Source: Cladorhizidae sp. MBARI D1340-BT2 (taxonomy: Eukaryota; Porifera; Demospongiae; Poecilosclerida; Cladorhizidae). Taken from it: 64,000 nt of DNA. A program made the translations under genes and the position numbers. The stretch covers positions 21,972,956-22,036,955 of the forward strand of contig JAQNBH010000012.1 of the NCBI GenBank assembly GCA_028752905.1, read 5' to 3'. The notes under the pieces are model-generated. The model made no database searches. It saw nothing but the letters and a program-made list of their open reading frames with translations, and was not told where the DNA came from. Shown here piece by piece: positions 49,637-59,812 of the stretch. Each line of letters opens with the position of its first letter. Positions within the stretch are counted from its first letter, which is position 1.

Positions 49637-50467
49637 GTTCGCCTGATGAACCACTTCCATTTGCAACCTCAGAGGAGATAAAGAAGCATGCACCAAAGAA
49701 GATGATTCCCAACACAGATTACTCTACATTTCGTCAGAGAGTGAAATTTGTCCTCTTCACAGTGAATGAGAATGAATTCAATGCAGGCACAATATATGTC
49801 ACCTCACCAGACATTGAGAATGATCATGCTCGCATTCGTAAGTGCACTGTATTGGAAGCAGGTGTATGTATGGGAATGTTTGCAAGGCTTCCAGTTGGGC
49901 TGATCAAGACTGACATGGGACGCAATTGTCAAGATGAATTAGCGAAAATCACTAAATGTTATCCTAATGTCAAGTACATCGTTAGCATTGGTGTGTGCTA
50001 TGCATTTGACCATAACCGAAAGTTTGCTGATGTGCTCATCTCGAACAAAATCTCAGCCATTGACATCATCAAAATCAACGAAAGTTTCATCGAAAGTCGT
50101 GATCATAACACTACATTGGAAGGTGAAATGAAGCGAATATTTTGCGATAATCCATCTATAGTAGAAGAGTTTCCTGTTAGCAAGAACCGCTGTGCTAAGT
50201 TTTATACAGGGCATATGGCTTCATGTTCAATTTTGATTAATTCTCGAGATTTTCGTGACCTAATCAGAGCAAGTTTAAACCCCGAACCAATAGGAGGAGA
50301 AATGGAGGGAGGAGAACTGATACGTTTTATGAAAAAGGAAAGGACAGAGGTCATCATTATCAAAGGTGTCGCAGATTATGCTGATGGAAACAAGGAAAAA
50401 TCTTGGCAGCCAATTGCTGCAGCAGCTGCATTCCATTATGCTGAGCAGAAGATGTCCTCATTGACAG
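49637..50467 (+). CDS. Nucleoside phosphorylase (PNP/UDP superfamily) exon
   Basis: A single 831-nt exon, open throughout, flanked by an AG acceptor and a GTTAGT donor, phase 1 at both ends. It starts SPDEPLPFATSEEIKK. Family blocks: VKFVLFTVNENEF, KYIVSIGVCYAFD, TGHMASCSILINS, the purine-site motif GGEMEGGEL, and IIIKGVADYADGNKEKSWQP. This fold cleaves or phosphorolyses the N-glycosidic bond of nucleosides. Similar domains occur in fungal NACHT/ankyrin proteins and invertebrate immune-type proteins; a signalling or effector role here is inference. The first half lacks a clear glycine-rich phosphate loop, so activity is uncertain. The phase-1 edges fit splicing to the linker exon at 54506 and the Death-like exon at 59604. 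Confidence 0.8.
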
Positions 50468-51089
50468 GTTAGTGAAAGTGCAACTGGCTGTTTGCAAGTG
50501 TCAAGGTGGCTACTGATAGGACTATATTGGTTGGAGTGTTGATATTTTTCTGACAGAGATTATATAGGAAGGATTTACCCTTGGTATTTTTGGTGAGTTT
50601 AAAACCACCATAAGGGGGACAAGGAACCACTAAGTTAACTATGGCTATTGCTGTAGCATTTCTTGAACAAGCAATTGTATATTTTTAAAATAATACCTCT
50701 GAAAAGCTGAAGAGTATATTCTAAGATTATCATCATCGATTTTAACTCTTTGACTGCAGTGGACATATATAATATGTCTGACAAAAATTGCACTCAGGTA
50801 TGCAGTGGACATAATTATATATATGTCCTAAAGTACTAATGCTTTATTGACTCGCAGTAAGGTGCTGCTTATCCTACAGCCACTCACTAACCATCTGCCT
50901 ATTGTCTGCTTATTGGTACAGCTGCTGTGTTTAATTCACTTGTACTGACCTGGAATTATCAAATATCTTCAGACAAAGCGTGGTTATGTTAGGTGGTTAT
51001 GTACCTTCACTCTAGATACTTGATAAAGTATTGTGCTGAATACAAGTGATGGATAGATAATTATTATAATAGAGCTGAAGTGCTGTGTA

Positions 51090-52080
51090 TGTTAAAAAGA
51101 GATGACAGTGATGATGATTTTGGTGGATATATTGATGAGAATTATTGTGAAGGTGTGGAGGATGGTAAAGAGGGTGTGGATGATGGTGAAGATGTTGTGG
51201 ATAGTGTAATGATGAAGAAGGTTGTTTGTAGGAGTAGCTACAATGAAAGTTCAAGCAGCTCCAGTGCCATCAGCTCCAGTGCCATCAGCTCCAGTGCCAT
51301 CAGCTCCAGTGCCATCAGCTCCAGTGCCATCAGCTCCAGTGCCATCAGCTCCAGTGCCAGCAGCTCCAGTGGTAATATCTCATTCAGTCAGACATCTGGT
51401 TGCACAGTTGATATGGAAGGAAAAGCGCCCATTGACTTTGCTCAGCTTTTTCTCGATGACACTATCCTAAGGAGAATTGTGGAGGAAACAAACAAATTTG
51501 TAAGCAGACCAATTTATAGCTTCGAATCAAGACCTACCTCCTCAATCTAGAATGAGAGATTAGAAAGCTTGGCACAGTTAGCGAGATAAAGAGATTCATT
51601 GCCCTCATTATAGCCAATAGCGTGGACAATCATACTAGCTTGGAAGAGAAATTGCTGTAGATGGAGCAATTGGATTCAAGGGGAGGGTCTAATCCAGTAC
51701 TTGTCCATGAAGCCCACAAAGTGGGGTACGAAAGCTTGTGTCCTGGCAGACAGCTCGGATCAATCCCAATATAAGCCTCCAAGGGTCGAAAAAATCGTGC
51801 ACGTTTTTAATTATGCGAGCGGTCAAAAGGTGTCGAATGTGTTAATGAAACTTATAATGCCTAGAGCTAGGGCTAGGGTATTTTAATGTTCCTGAAGCAG
51901 CCATCAGTTCATTATAAGTTTCATTAACACATTGGACCGCTCCCATAATTAAAAACGCGCACGATTTTTTCGACCCTTGGAGGCTATATTGGGATTGATC
52001 CGACAGCTCTAGTGGATATACCTATAGTTGGAAGCTGTATGTAGTGGAAGCTGTATGTAGGTGAGGAGACTTTAGTATAC
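51090..52080 (+). pseudogene. piggyBac transposase remnant, interrupted by a MITE
   Basis: The N-terminal part (to 51550) is acidic (DDSDDDFGGYIDE) with a serine stretch coded by a 15-bp repeat (AGCTCCAGTGCCATC, 51250-51365), then PIDFAQLFLDDTI and IVEETNKF, the start of the DDE_Tnp_1_7 domain. After frame breaks, YLSMKPTKWGTKACVLADS (51690-51756) is followed by the MITE 51757-52001, after which DSSSGYTYSWKLYV resumes. The catalytic middle and the C-terminal cysteine domain are missing. Confidence 0.7.
51757..52001. mobile_element. Palindromic MITE, GGATCAAT family, copy 2, 8-bp target duplication
   Basis: Starts GGATCAATCCCAATATA and ends in its complement TATATTGGGATTGATCC. The arms (about 100 bp) include CCTCCAAGGGTCGAAAAAAT, CGTGCACGTTTTTAATTATG and GTTAATGAAACTTATAATG. 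The target duplication GACAGCTC is perfect (51749-51756 and 52002-52009). It lies inside the piggyBac coding sequence, whose reading continues on the other side. Confidence 0.9.
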
Positions 52081-52914
52081 ACACAATAATATGACTATCT
52101 CTAAAAAGTAGTCGCTTTGGTGCATTTGGTACAGTTCGGCTGAACGGGGGGGGGGGGGGGGGGGGGGGACAAATGGTGTCCATGCCTTGAAATGGATGGA
52201 CAAGAGAGCTGTGACCATTCTGAGTACTATCCAGCACAGTTGGTAGATCATCCAAAGCTAGCTGAGCTGAGATACATAGCACTAGCTATAGAACAACTTG
52301 GTTTGCTTGGTAGACTACTAGCTACCTCCAATGCTAGCTATTGCTGGCTATATATCAGCTACAACTGCCTTCTTCAAGCGCTAGCTAATTTGCAAGCTAT
52401 AATGATCATCTAAAACTGCCAACTTCAAGCGCTAGCTAATTTGCGAGCTATAAATAATAGTTCAAACTGCCTATCAGCTATAAAGATAAGCTTAAACTGC
52501 CTATATATACACTTCAACCGCCATCTAATTTGCTAGCTATAATGATCGTCTATTTAACAAACTGGTTAGTTTATCCACATAATAATACTTACTCGGAGTC
52601 TAGCTTCACGTGTCTTGCCATCTCAAAAGGTTCTTCTAGCCTGGTGTTGGGTAGAAAGTTAGGAGATAGTCAGAATATCACTCGTATGCTCACCTAAACA
52701 AGTCTCAAAAATACAAAAAACCCAATTAAATATCAGGTGATTTCAAAAACGGGTGATTTCAAAAACGGGTGATTCCAATAAACAGCCTCCGCGTGGAGGT
52801 GTTATTACCTGGGTAAATCCCTTCGCAGCCAAAGAGTTAAACATCTTTTATAAAAAAGCTGACCGTTAGCTTTCGACTAATGCATCACATTTTATTGCGT
52901 GTCTCATACATTAA

Positions 52915-53785
52915 CAGATGCAATGCATGTCTCAAACATTAACAGATACAATGTACTCTGATGTCTCATACATTAAGAGATGTATTCCATGTCTCATACA
53001 TTAACAGATCAATTCCATGTCTCATACTTCAACATACGCTTTGCATGTCTCATATGTTAACAGATGCACTGCATGTCTCATACATTAACAGATGCACTGC
53101 ATGTCTCATACATTAACAGATGCACTGCATGTCTCATACATTAACAGATGCACTGCATGTCTCATACATTAACAGATGCACTACAGTTCTCAAACATTAA
53201 CAGATGCACTGCATGTCTCAAACATTAACAGACTATATGTTTATATGTCTCATACATTAACAGATGCACTGCATGTCTCAAACATTAACAGACTATATGT
53301 CTCATACATTAACAGATGCACTGTATGTCTCGTACATTAACAGATGCACTACATTTCTCAAACATTAACAGATGCACTGCATGTCTCATACATTATCAGA
53401 TACACTGCATGTCTCATACATTAACAGATGCACTGCATGTCTCATACATTAACAGATACACTGCATGTCTCATACATTAATAGATGCAGTGCATGTCTCA
53501 TACATAAACAGATGCACTGCATGTCTCATACATTAACAGATGCACTGCATGTCTCATACATTAACAGATGCACTGCATGTCTCATACATTAACAGATGCA
53601 CTGCATGTCTCATACATTATAAGATGCACTGAATGTCTCATACATTAACAGATACACCGCATGTCTCATACATTAACAGATACACTACATTTCTCAAACA
53701 TTAACAGATGCACTGCATGTCTCATACATTAACAGATACACCGCATGTCTCATACATTAACAGATACACTGCATGTCTCATACCC
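52915..53785. repeat. 28-bp minisatellite, about 31 copies
   Basis: The unit ATGTCTCATACATTAACAGA plus TGCACTGC, with substitutions concentrated at both ends of the array. It lies between the phosphorylase exon and the linker exon, so it is intronic if the gene model holds. Confidence 0.95.
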
Positions 53786-54505
53786 CTCTTTAGCTGATTG
53801 ACCACCAACATTATTTGTGTTTTTTTAAACTATAGATATAATAAGAATAAACTTTTAATATTATAAGAATGATTATAAGAAGATTATAAGAACGTAAATA
53901 TTATAAGAATAAACAAAGCCTATATTGCTCATGTTTACAAAAAACTTTATCAGTCCAGGAGCAATTTTTTCTCAACAGAAATGTGACTCAAAGCAATTCC
54001 AGTTAAACATAGGGCCAGATTAGCTTTCCTCCACAGAATATCTTCCAGAAAGTGAAGTGGGCCAAGAATAGACCAATTATGACGAATTTGATTATGATCA
54101 TTTAATAGGTATTATTTTCTTCTTTCTCCTCGCTCACCAGGTATATCTGAAGTAAAGTTTAATGAAGATCTTATGAGATTGTAGTAATCGACTGAGTATA
54201 TGGTAAAATCTGGTGTTTGATTCTAAATTATATCTGAGTTTGCAGATGTATCCAGAAATTTGCAAAACTGAGTTCCATGATGATTCTTAGCTTTCCCAAT
54301 AATTAGATGCTGTGCTACTTTGTTCACTGTACAACATGTTAATTTAATTTCCTTAGTAATTTTTTCATAAATAGATATGCCTTTTCATAATAATATGTTC
54401 TCAGATTTGTTCTTCTATTCCCATGGATGCTTTCCAGGGGTAGGGGTACTAAATATTTAGATACAATGCATTTCACACATGTTTCTACCTTCCATAATTA
54501 TATAG
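53786..54505. other. Intron, nothing recognised
   Basis: AT-rich, no coding block. Confidence 0.4.
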
Positions 54506-54553
54506 CTTCTCCTGGAGCTAGTGCATCGGGAACTACTATGACTGAAGATTCAG
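54506..54553 (+). CDS. Linker exon of the phosphorylase/Death gene
   Basis: A 48-nt exon between TATAG and GTAATT, phase 1 on both sides, coding SPGASASGTTMTEDS. Small, serine/threonine-rich, with no fold. Its phase allows skipping or repetition without a frame change, and a decayed copy precedes the phosphorylase exon. Confidence 0.45.
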
Positions 54554-54619
54554 GTAATTCTCTATCATCTTCTCATTTCCGCTGGCAGTGCTATAGGGCT
54601 CTCAAGTGTCTCAAATTAA

Positions 54620-54775
54620 GATTTTCTCAATACAACCGTCGACAGACCAAAATGCTCTAGCCTTCATCAGGAGAAGGCTAGAGGATCTAATGTCAAGTGA
54701 ATAAATTCAAGTTGATTATTGAGAAGGTCATTTTATCTAGATTATGTCAACTGACAGTTCGTTGAACATCTTTTA
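54620..54775. mobile_element. Hairpin MITE, most complete copy
   Basis: CTCTAGCCTTCATCAGGAGA and AAGGCTAGAG form a tight hairpin; then ATGTCAAGTGAATAAATTC, AAGTTGATTATTGAGAAGGT and TATGTCAACTGACAGTTCGT, the right half shared with the other copies. Confidence 0.65.
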
Positions 54776-54861
54776 ATCTCTTGTGTGCTTGGAAATTGTG
54801 GTTTAACACTTTGATGTAACATGGGCCCATAAAAGTGTGGTTAAGCTGTTTGATATAGTAT

Positions 54862-55049
54862 TGTATTGGTTTCATATCTGGTGTCCTCTACCGAACGAGA
54901 CCACATGACATTGAAGGCTTTGTAGAGACTTAGAGTGAGACATTATTTAGACTGTTATTGATTCTGTTGTTTGTCTTTCTCTGTCGTCAATTATCCAATA
55001 ATACCTTTATAAGTTAGCCGCCCAAGTAACGATACTTGCATCGGTTACA
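54862..55049 (+). repeat. 5' LTR of the Ty3 element
   Basis: Begins TGTATTGGTTTCATATC and ends GCATCGGTTACA. Holds AATAATACCTTTATAAG, also found in the 3' LTR. Confidence 0.9.
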
Positions 55050-55141
55050 GTGGTGACTCTGACGTGATCGTGGAAAGTTAACCGCTAGGAGAAGCACCAA
55101 CTTCAATCCCCGAATCAACCTCGTCTCCTGCCTAAGGAATG

Positions 55142-55675
55142 GCATAATCAGCCGCTGCCATTGCCATATCAGCCATCTCCCTTAAGCTCCCTACTTTCTG
55201 GCCAGCTGACACCGAGGTCTTGTTCGCCCAGACAGAAGGCCAGTTTGCTTTGTGGAACATAGTCGCGGATGAAACAAAATATTACCATGTCATCTTCTCC
55301 CTCAACCATCGCGTTGCTAACAGACTCCGAGCTTTCATCCTCGCACCACCAACTAACGATAAATATGTCTCCCTGAAGGAGGAGCTGCTCACCTGCTATG
55401 GCCTCACCAAGGCACAGAAAGCAACCAAACTCCTTCATCTTGATGGCCTTGGTGACCGTCGCCCAACTGACCTTGTGGCTGATATGCGGTCCGGCGGGGG
55501 TAAGACTCCAGTAGATGACATATTTCGGGAGCTCTTCTTGGAGCAACTCCCACATGATGTCAGTGATATACTTATACCACTGGACCTGGAGACAATGCCA
55601 GCACTAGCTAAAGCAGCCGACAAGATCATGGAATCCAAAGCACGTTCTACACCACAACTCTCTGCAGTGCCATAG
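55142..55675 (+). pseudogene. Ty3 gag-like region
   Basis: The frame has LPTFWPAD-type start sequence shifted by one base, then FAQTEGQFALWNI, HRVANRLRAFI, KEELLTCYGLTKAQKATKLL and ELFLEQLPHDVSDIL, the usual capsid-like blocks of Ty3 gag in invertebrates. It ends in a stop after LSAVP. No zinc knuckle was read in frame. Confidence 0.7.
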
Positions 55676-55831
55676 CGACCCAAGCGACTACCTAGCTGCA
55701 AATACCCCACTGCCTTCAGCTCAAACAAGGACTCTCCAAGCTTATGTTGGTACCACACCAAGTTCGGGGATAATGGAAAGAATTGCAGGCCCCCATGTTC
55801 CTACCAGAGAAACACTACGACCAAACCACTA

Positions 55832-56263
55832 GTGTCAAACATGGCCGGTCAGAATTTAAATCACCTCCTCTATATTTGGGACAAAAACTCCGGCCATCGT
55901 TTCCTCATCGATTCAGGTGCCGAAGTTAGTGTTTTTCCAGTCTATCCCTCCAACCGTCGATCTAGAGGTCGAGACAAACCACTCGTAGCCGCTAATGGCA
56001 CTTCAATAACCACCTATGGCACCAGCACGATGTCACTTAACCTGGGTTTCCGCAGAGTCGAGTGGAAATTCACCCTTGCTGATGTGTACCAGCCTACCCT
56101 TGGCCTTGACTTTTTCCGGGCTCATCAATTCATGATCAATGCTCACGGCCGCCGACTCATTGACTCTTGCTCATATGCCAGCGGTGTACTCAAACCAAAT
56201 TCTTCCACAGCTCCCAAACTCTCTTCAGTCACATCCATTGATGAGTTCACGCACATCCTGTGA
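55832..56263 (+). pseudogene. Ty3 protease region
   Basis: Aspartic protease motif FLIDSGAEVSVFPV (D-S-G active site), then ANGTSITTYGT, and FTLADVYQPTLGLDFF near the flap and C-terminal part of the protease. The frame stops at 56263 with FTHIL, just before the reverse transcriptase. Confidence 0.8.
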
Positions 56264-57590
56264 GAGTTCCCAATGCTTACCACCTCCAACTTCTCCTCCA
56301 CCAGGGTCAAGCATGGCGTGCAGCATCATATCCCTACGAAGGGACCACCAGTGCATGCCTGGGCTTGATGCCTTGCACCAGTCAAACTTGCAATTGCCCG
56401 CCAGGCTTTTATGCAAATGGAAAAGTTGGGGATTGTACGCCGCTCCTCCAGCCCATGTGCTTTACCACTACACATGATCCCCCAGAAATCTGGGGATTGG
56501 CACCCCTGTGGTGCTACCGCTGTCTCAACAACATCACCATCCCCGACCGTTATCCGATCCCTCATGCAGGATTTCACAGTTCTCCTCTCTGGTAAAACTT
56601 TCTTCTCCAAGGTCGATCTATTTAAAGGCTACCACTAGATTCCAATGGCCCCTGAAGACATTGCCAAAACTGCTGTCATCACACCCATTTGGCCTCTTTG
56701 AGTTCCTGCACATGCCCTTTGGTGTACGGAATGCAGGCCAATCTTTCCAATGCATGATGGATCACATCCTGCAGAAGCTTGATTACGACATCCTGGTTGG
56801 TAGCTATTCTCTTGTACAACACCAACGCCATCTTCGCCTCCTTTTCAAGACCCTAGCCGCACATGGACTCATCCTCAACACGGACAAGTGTGTTTTTGGA
56901 GTCAGGACCCTTGATTTCCTTGAACACAAAGTCACCATGTCTGGCATATAGCCAACACCCGAGAGAGTGGCTGCCATCAACGATATCCCTCCACCGCTCC
57001 AGATGAAAGGCCTACAAGAGAATTATCAATTTCTATCATCGTTTGTTGCCACATGCCACCCATATCCTTCGCCCCCTTCATGCACAAGTACACTCCGGAA
57101 ACAAGTCCATCAACTGGCCCCCCAAACTCTCTGTCGCCTTCTAAGAAGCAAAAACTGCCCTGGCTAATGTTATACTACTCATCCTACCCAGACCATGCTG
57201 CGACAACCAGCACCCAGTGGAAGCTTCAGGTTTTGCCATCGAGGCATCACTGGAGCAGTTCCAAATTGAAACCCCTGGCCTTCTTCTCACGCAAGCTGAC
57301 ATCAGCCCAGACGAGATACAGCACTTTTGATCAGGACTCCTTGTCTCCTATCTTACCATAAACACTTTTACCACTTCCTCGAAGGAGGAGTGTTACACGT
57401 TTACACTGATCCAAGCCCCTTATTTTTGCCTTTGGAAATGATTCCGACTGCTCACCATGACAGACACGCCACCTATCATTTGTGGCTGACTTCACCACAG
57501 ATTTTAGACATATCCATGGGAAAGATAATATGGTAGCTGATGCCCTGTCCCAGATTCAGGTTAACCACCGTTATCTCGGCCTTAGTCCTC
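56264..57590 (+). pseudogene. Ty3 reverse transcriptase and RNase H, multiply frameshifted
   Basis: Blocks appear in changing frames: MQMEKLGIVRRSSSP, FFSKVDLFKGYH, FGVRNAGQSFQCMMDHIL, and a damaged catalytic box around LDYDILVG, then HGLILNTDKCVFG. RNase H-like pieces follow (FFSRKLTSAQTRYSTFDQ, then a TDPSPL-containing segment and DNMVADALSQ-like sequence). At least five frame breaks, so no active enzyme. Confidence 0.75.
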
Positions 57591-58759
57591 ACTGAGAACA
57601 TTAACTACGCCGAGCTTGCTCAGCTGACCAAGCCATCAGGCCTACCGCACCCATTACTGGCCTAGTTCTGGAAGATGTCAATCTCGAGGACAGCTCTGAA
57701 ACGGTCTTGTGTGACATCTCCACATCACAACCACGTCCCATTGTGCCTCTTACTTGGAGACGTAAGCTCTTCAACATCATCCATGGGCTCTTACACCCAG
57801 GCATTCGTGCTACACGACGAATGATGGCAACCCGTTTCATCTGGCACTGCCTCCACAAGGATGTTGGAGCATCGACACATGCGTGCATCCCTTGCCAACG
57901 TGCTAAGGTCCAACAACACATCTCGGCACCACTTCAGCGGTTTGACACACCAGACTGATGTTTCACCCACATCCATGTCGATATTGTTTGACCATTTCCA
58001 ACCTCGCAGGGTTACATCAACCTTTTCACCATTATTGACCGCTTCACACAGTGGCCAGAAGCCGTTCCAATGGTCAACGCAACTGCTATTTCCTCCGCCC
58101 AGGCCCTACTGCACTCTTGGAACTCCCGCATCGGAAGGAAAACCACGATCACATCCGACCGTGGCCGGCAATTCACCTCTGCCATCTTGACCCAACTCAA
58201 CAAATTCATGGGTGTGAAAGTGCATCATACCACAGCCAATCATCCTCAGTCCAATGGCATCGTGGAACGACTCCACAGACAGTTGAAGGGATGCCTCCGA
58301 GCACGACTACAGGACCAGAATTGGATGGACGAACTTCCTTTAGTCCTGCTGGGAATTCGCACAGGTCCCAAGGGGGACCTCAATTGCTCTTCAGCCGAAC
58401 TGGTCTATGGTACAACACTCCAGGAGACTTCTTCTCCGATACAACCATGACCGCACTCCAGCCTTCCGACCCAACAGCTTTTCTGCCTCGCTTACAGGAA
58501 GCACTGCCGAAACTAAAAGCTACTCCTACGGTTTCTCATGGTTATCACCCTTCTCGAGTCTCTATCGAACTACAGACTTGCCGTTTCGTTTTCCTCCATC
58601 ACGATGCCCATCGCAAGCCACTGCAGTGCCAATACAATGGACCCTTCCAAGTACTTGAGCGGAACGATACGTTTTTAAGCTGGCTCTTCCAGGTCGCACC
58701 GACACAGTCTCCATCGACAGGCTCAAGCCAGCCAGACTGGACCAAGACTGGGGGGGACC
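57591..58759 (+). pseudogene. Ty3 integrase
   Basis: H2C2 zinc domain (LHPGIRATRRMMATRFIWHC, then CIPCQRAK), then IIDRFTQWPEA (first D), ITSDRGRQFTSA (second D) and HPQSNGIVERLHRQLKG (E). After LVYGTTL, a frame break leads to the C-terminal part with YNGPFQVLERND. Frame breaks at about 57955 and 58440. Confidence 0.8.
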
Positions 58760-58945
58760 TGTAGCGGTTCCATATCTGGTGTCCCCTATTGAATGTGACC
58801 AAGTGACATTGAAGGCTTTGTAGACTTAGAGTGGGGCATTATTGAGACTGTTATTGATTCAGTTGTTTGTCTTTCTCTGTTGTTAATTATCCAATAATAC
58901 CTTTATAAGATAGCCGCCCAAGTAACGATACTTGCATCGGCTACA
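58760..58945 (+). repeat. 3' LTR of the Ty3 element
   Basis: Begins TGTAGCGGTTCCATATC and ends GCATCGGCTACA. Differs from the 5' LTR at scattered positions and by a small indel, so the insertion is not recent. Confidence 0.9.
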
Positions 58946-59603
58946 GTATAATAATCAGCTTCATTGGATAAGCAAACAAAAGATAAGCAACAATAGTGTA
59001 AGCTATGTAAATTTTTTTTTGTGTAAAGACCATCTTTTGGGATTCAGAGTATTTTCCATTAGGCACAGGTGTCTACGAGGTCTCTTAAGCCTAATAACTG
59101 CAGCAAAAGAACTGGAAGAGATGGTCCATTACAGTGTTTGCAAACATTACTCACTTTTTATTGCTACCCGCTCAAACCAAAAGTACTGCATCTACTGGAC
59201 ATGCTCAATATTGTAATAACCAACTGAAATTAGCAACCAGCAAGTCTCCATATTTTTATCCAATATTTCACATATCACTGACCTAATTGCCTATCCCATC
59301 CCCAATGTCCTCAGGAAAATTGGCCTATATGTAATACTTGAGATGTGCATAGTCCAAAGCACACATTAGCTTATGGATTATACAAACAACCTATTGTATA
59401 TACTCAATGCTAGAACTGAAAATGTGTGATAAGGGGTAACAGTTCAAGGGTGCTTAGTGTTTGGAATTAGGTTAATACTGAAATTGACTCAATTTGAATG
59501 GATGACAGTTGTCCTTGTGGCTGAGAATAACTTACATCATAACAAAGATGTAGTTATTATATAACCTGGATTTATGTTCCATTAATATATTTTGATCCTG
59601 CAG

Positions 59604-59812
59604 ATATTAACAATAGTTACGAAGAACTTGTGGCTGGGATCCCAAAGGAAGTTTTAGACAAGAATTTATCTGATGGATATCTGCGTCCTATATATAGCCA
59701 CTAAGTTTATAGGCTGGGAGAAAGATCCAGTTAAATTCAATTTAAAGGAGATTCCTGATGTTCATGATATAATGAACGATAACATGTCATATCCCACACT
59801 TCAAGCACGAAG
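59604..59812 (+). pseudogene. Death-like domain exon, first half, with 2-nt frameshift
   Basis: An AG acceptor in phase 1 starts DINNSYEELVAGIPKEV, then LSDGYLRPI; the frame breaks in a TATATA run (about 59690-59695), and the shifted frame continues ATKFIGWEKDPVKFNLKEIP, DVHDIMNDNMSYPTLQA up to a GTGAGG donor. The pattern L..IA..F..WE....L.L.E.D...I...N.....Q is the first part of Death domains in sponge/cnidarian proteins. The WK...G second half would be in a following exon, which I did not find. The frame break may disable the gene or be an assembly error in the TA run. Confidence 0.5.

Larger units (their letters stand above)
50746..52836 (+). mobile_element. piggyBac-like transposon, TTAA target
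   Basis: TTAA (50742-50745) then CTCTTTGACTGCAGTGG; at the right, CGCAGCCAAAGAG then TTAA (52837-52840). The ends are inverted repeats of about 12 bp with TTAA on each side. It encloses a piggyBac transposase remnant and a later MITE insertion. Sequence 52290-52560 contains short AGCTAGCTAATTTGC-type repeats; 52146-52168 is a poly-G run. Confidence 0.75.
54862..58945 (+). mobile_element. Ty3-type LTR retrotransposon, complete but with a damaged coding region
   Basis: 5' LTR 54862-55049 and 3' LTR 58760-58945, both TG...CA and clearly similar but diverged (about 10% by eye). The flanking repeat is GTAT (54858-54861 and 58946-58949). A primer-binding-site-like stretch starts at about 55051 (TGGTGACTCTGACG), and a polypurine run GGGGGGGACC precedes the 3' LTR. 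The order is gag, protease, reverse transcriptase, RNase H, integrase. It sits in the intron between the linker and Death-like exons, in the gene's orientation. Confidence 0.9.
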
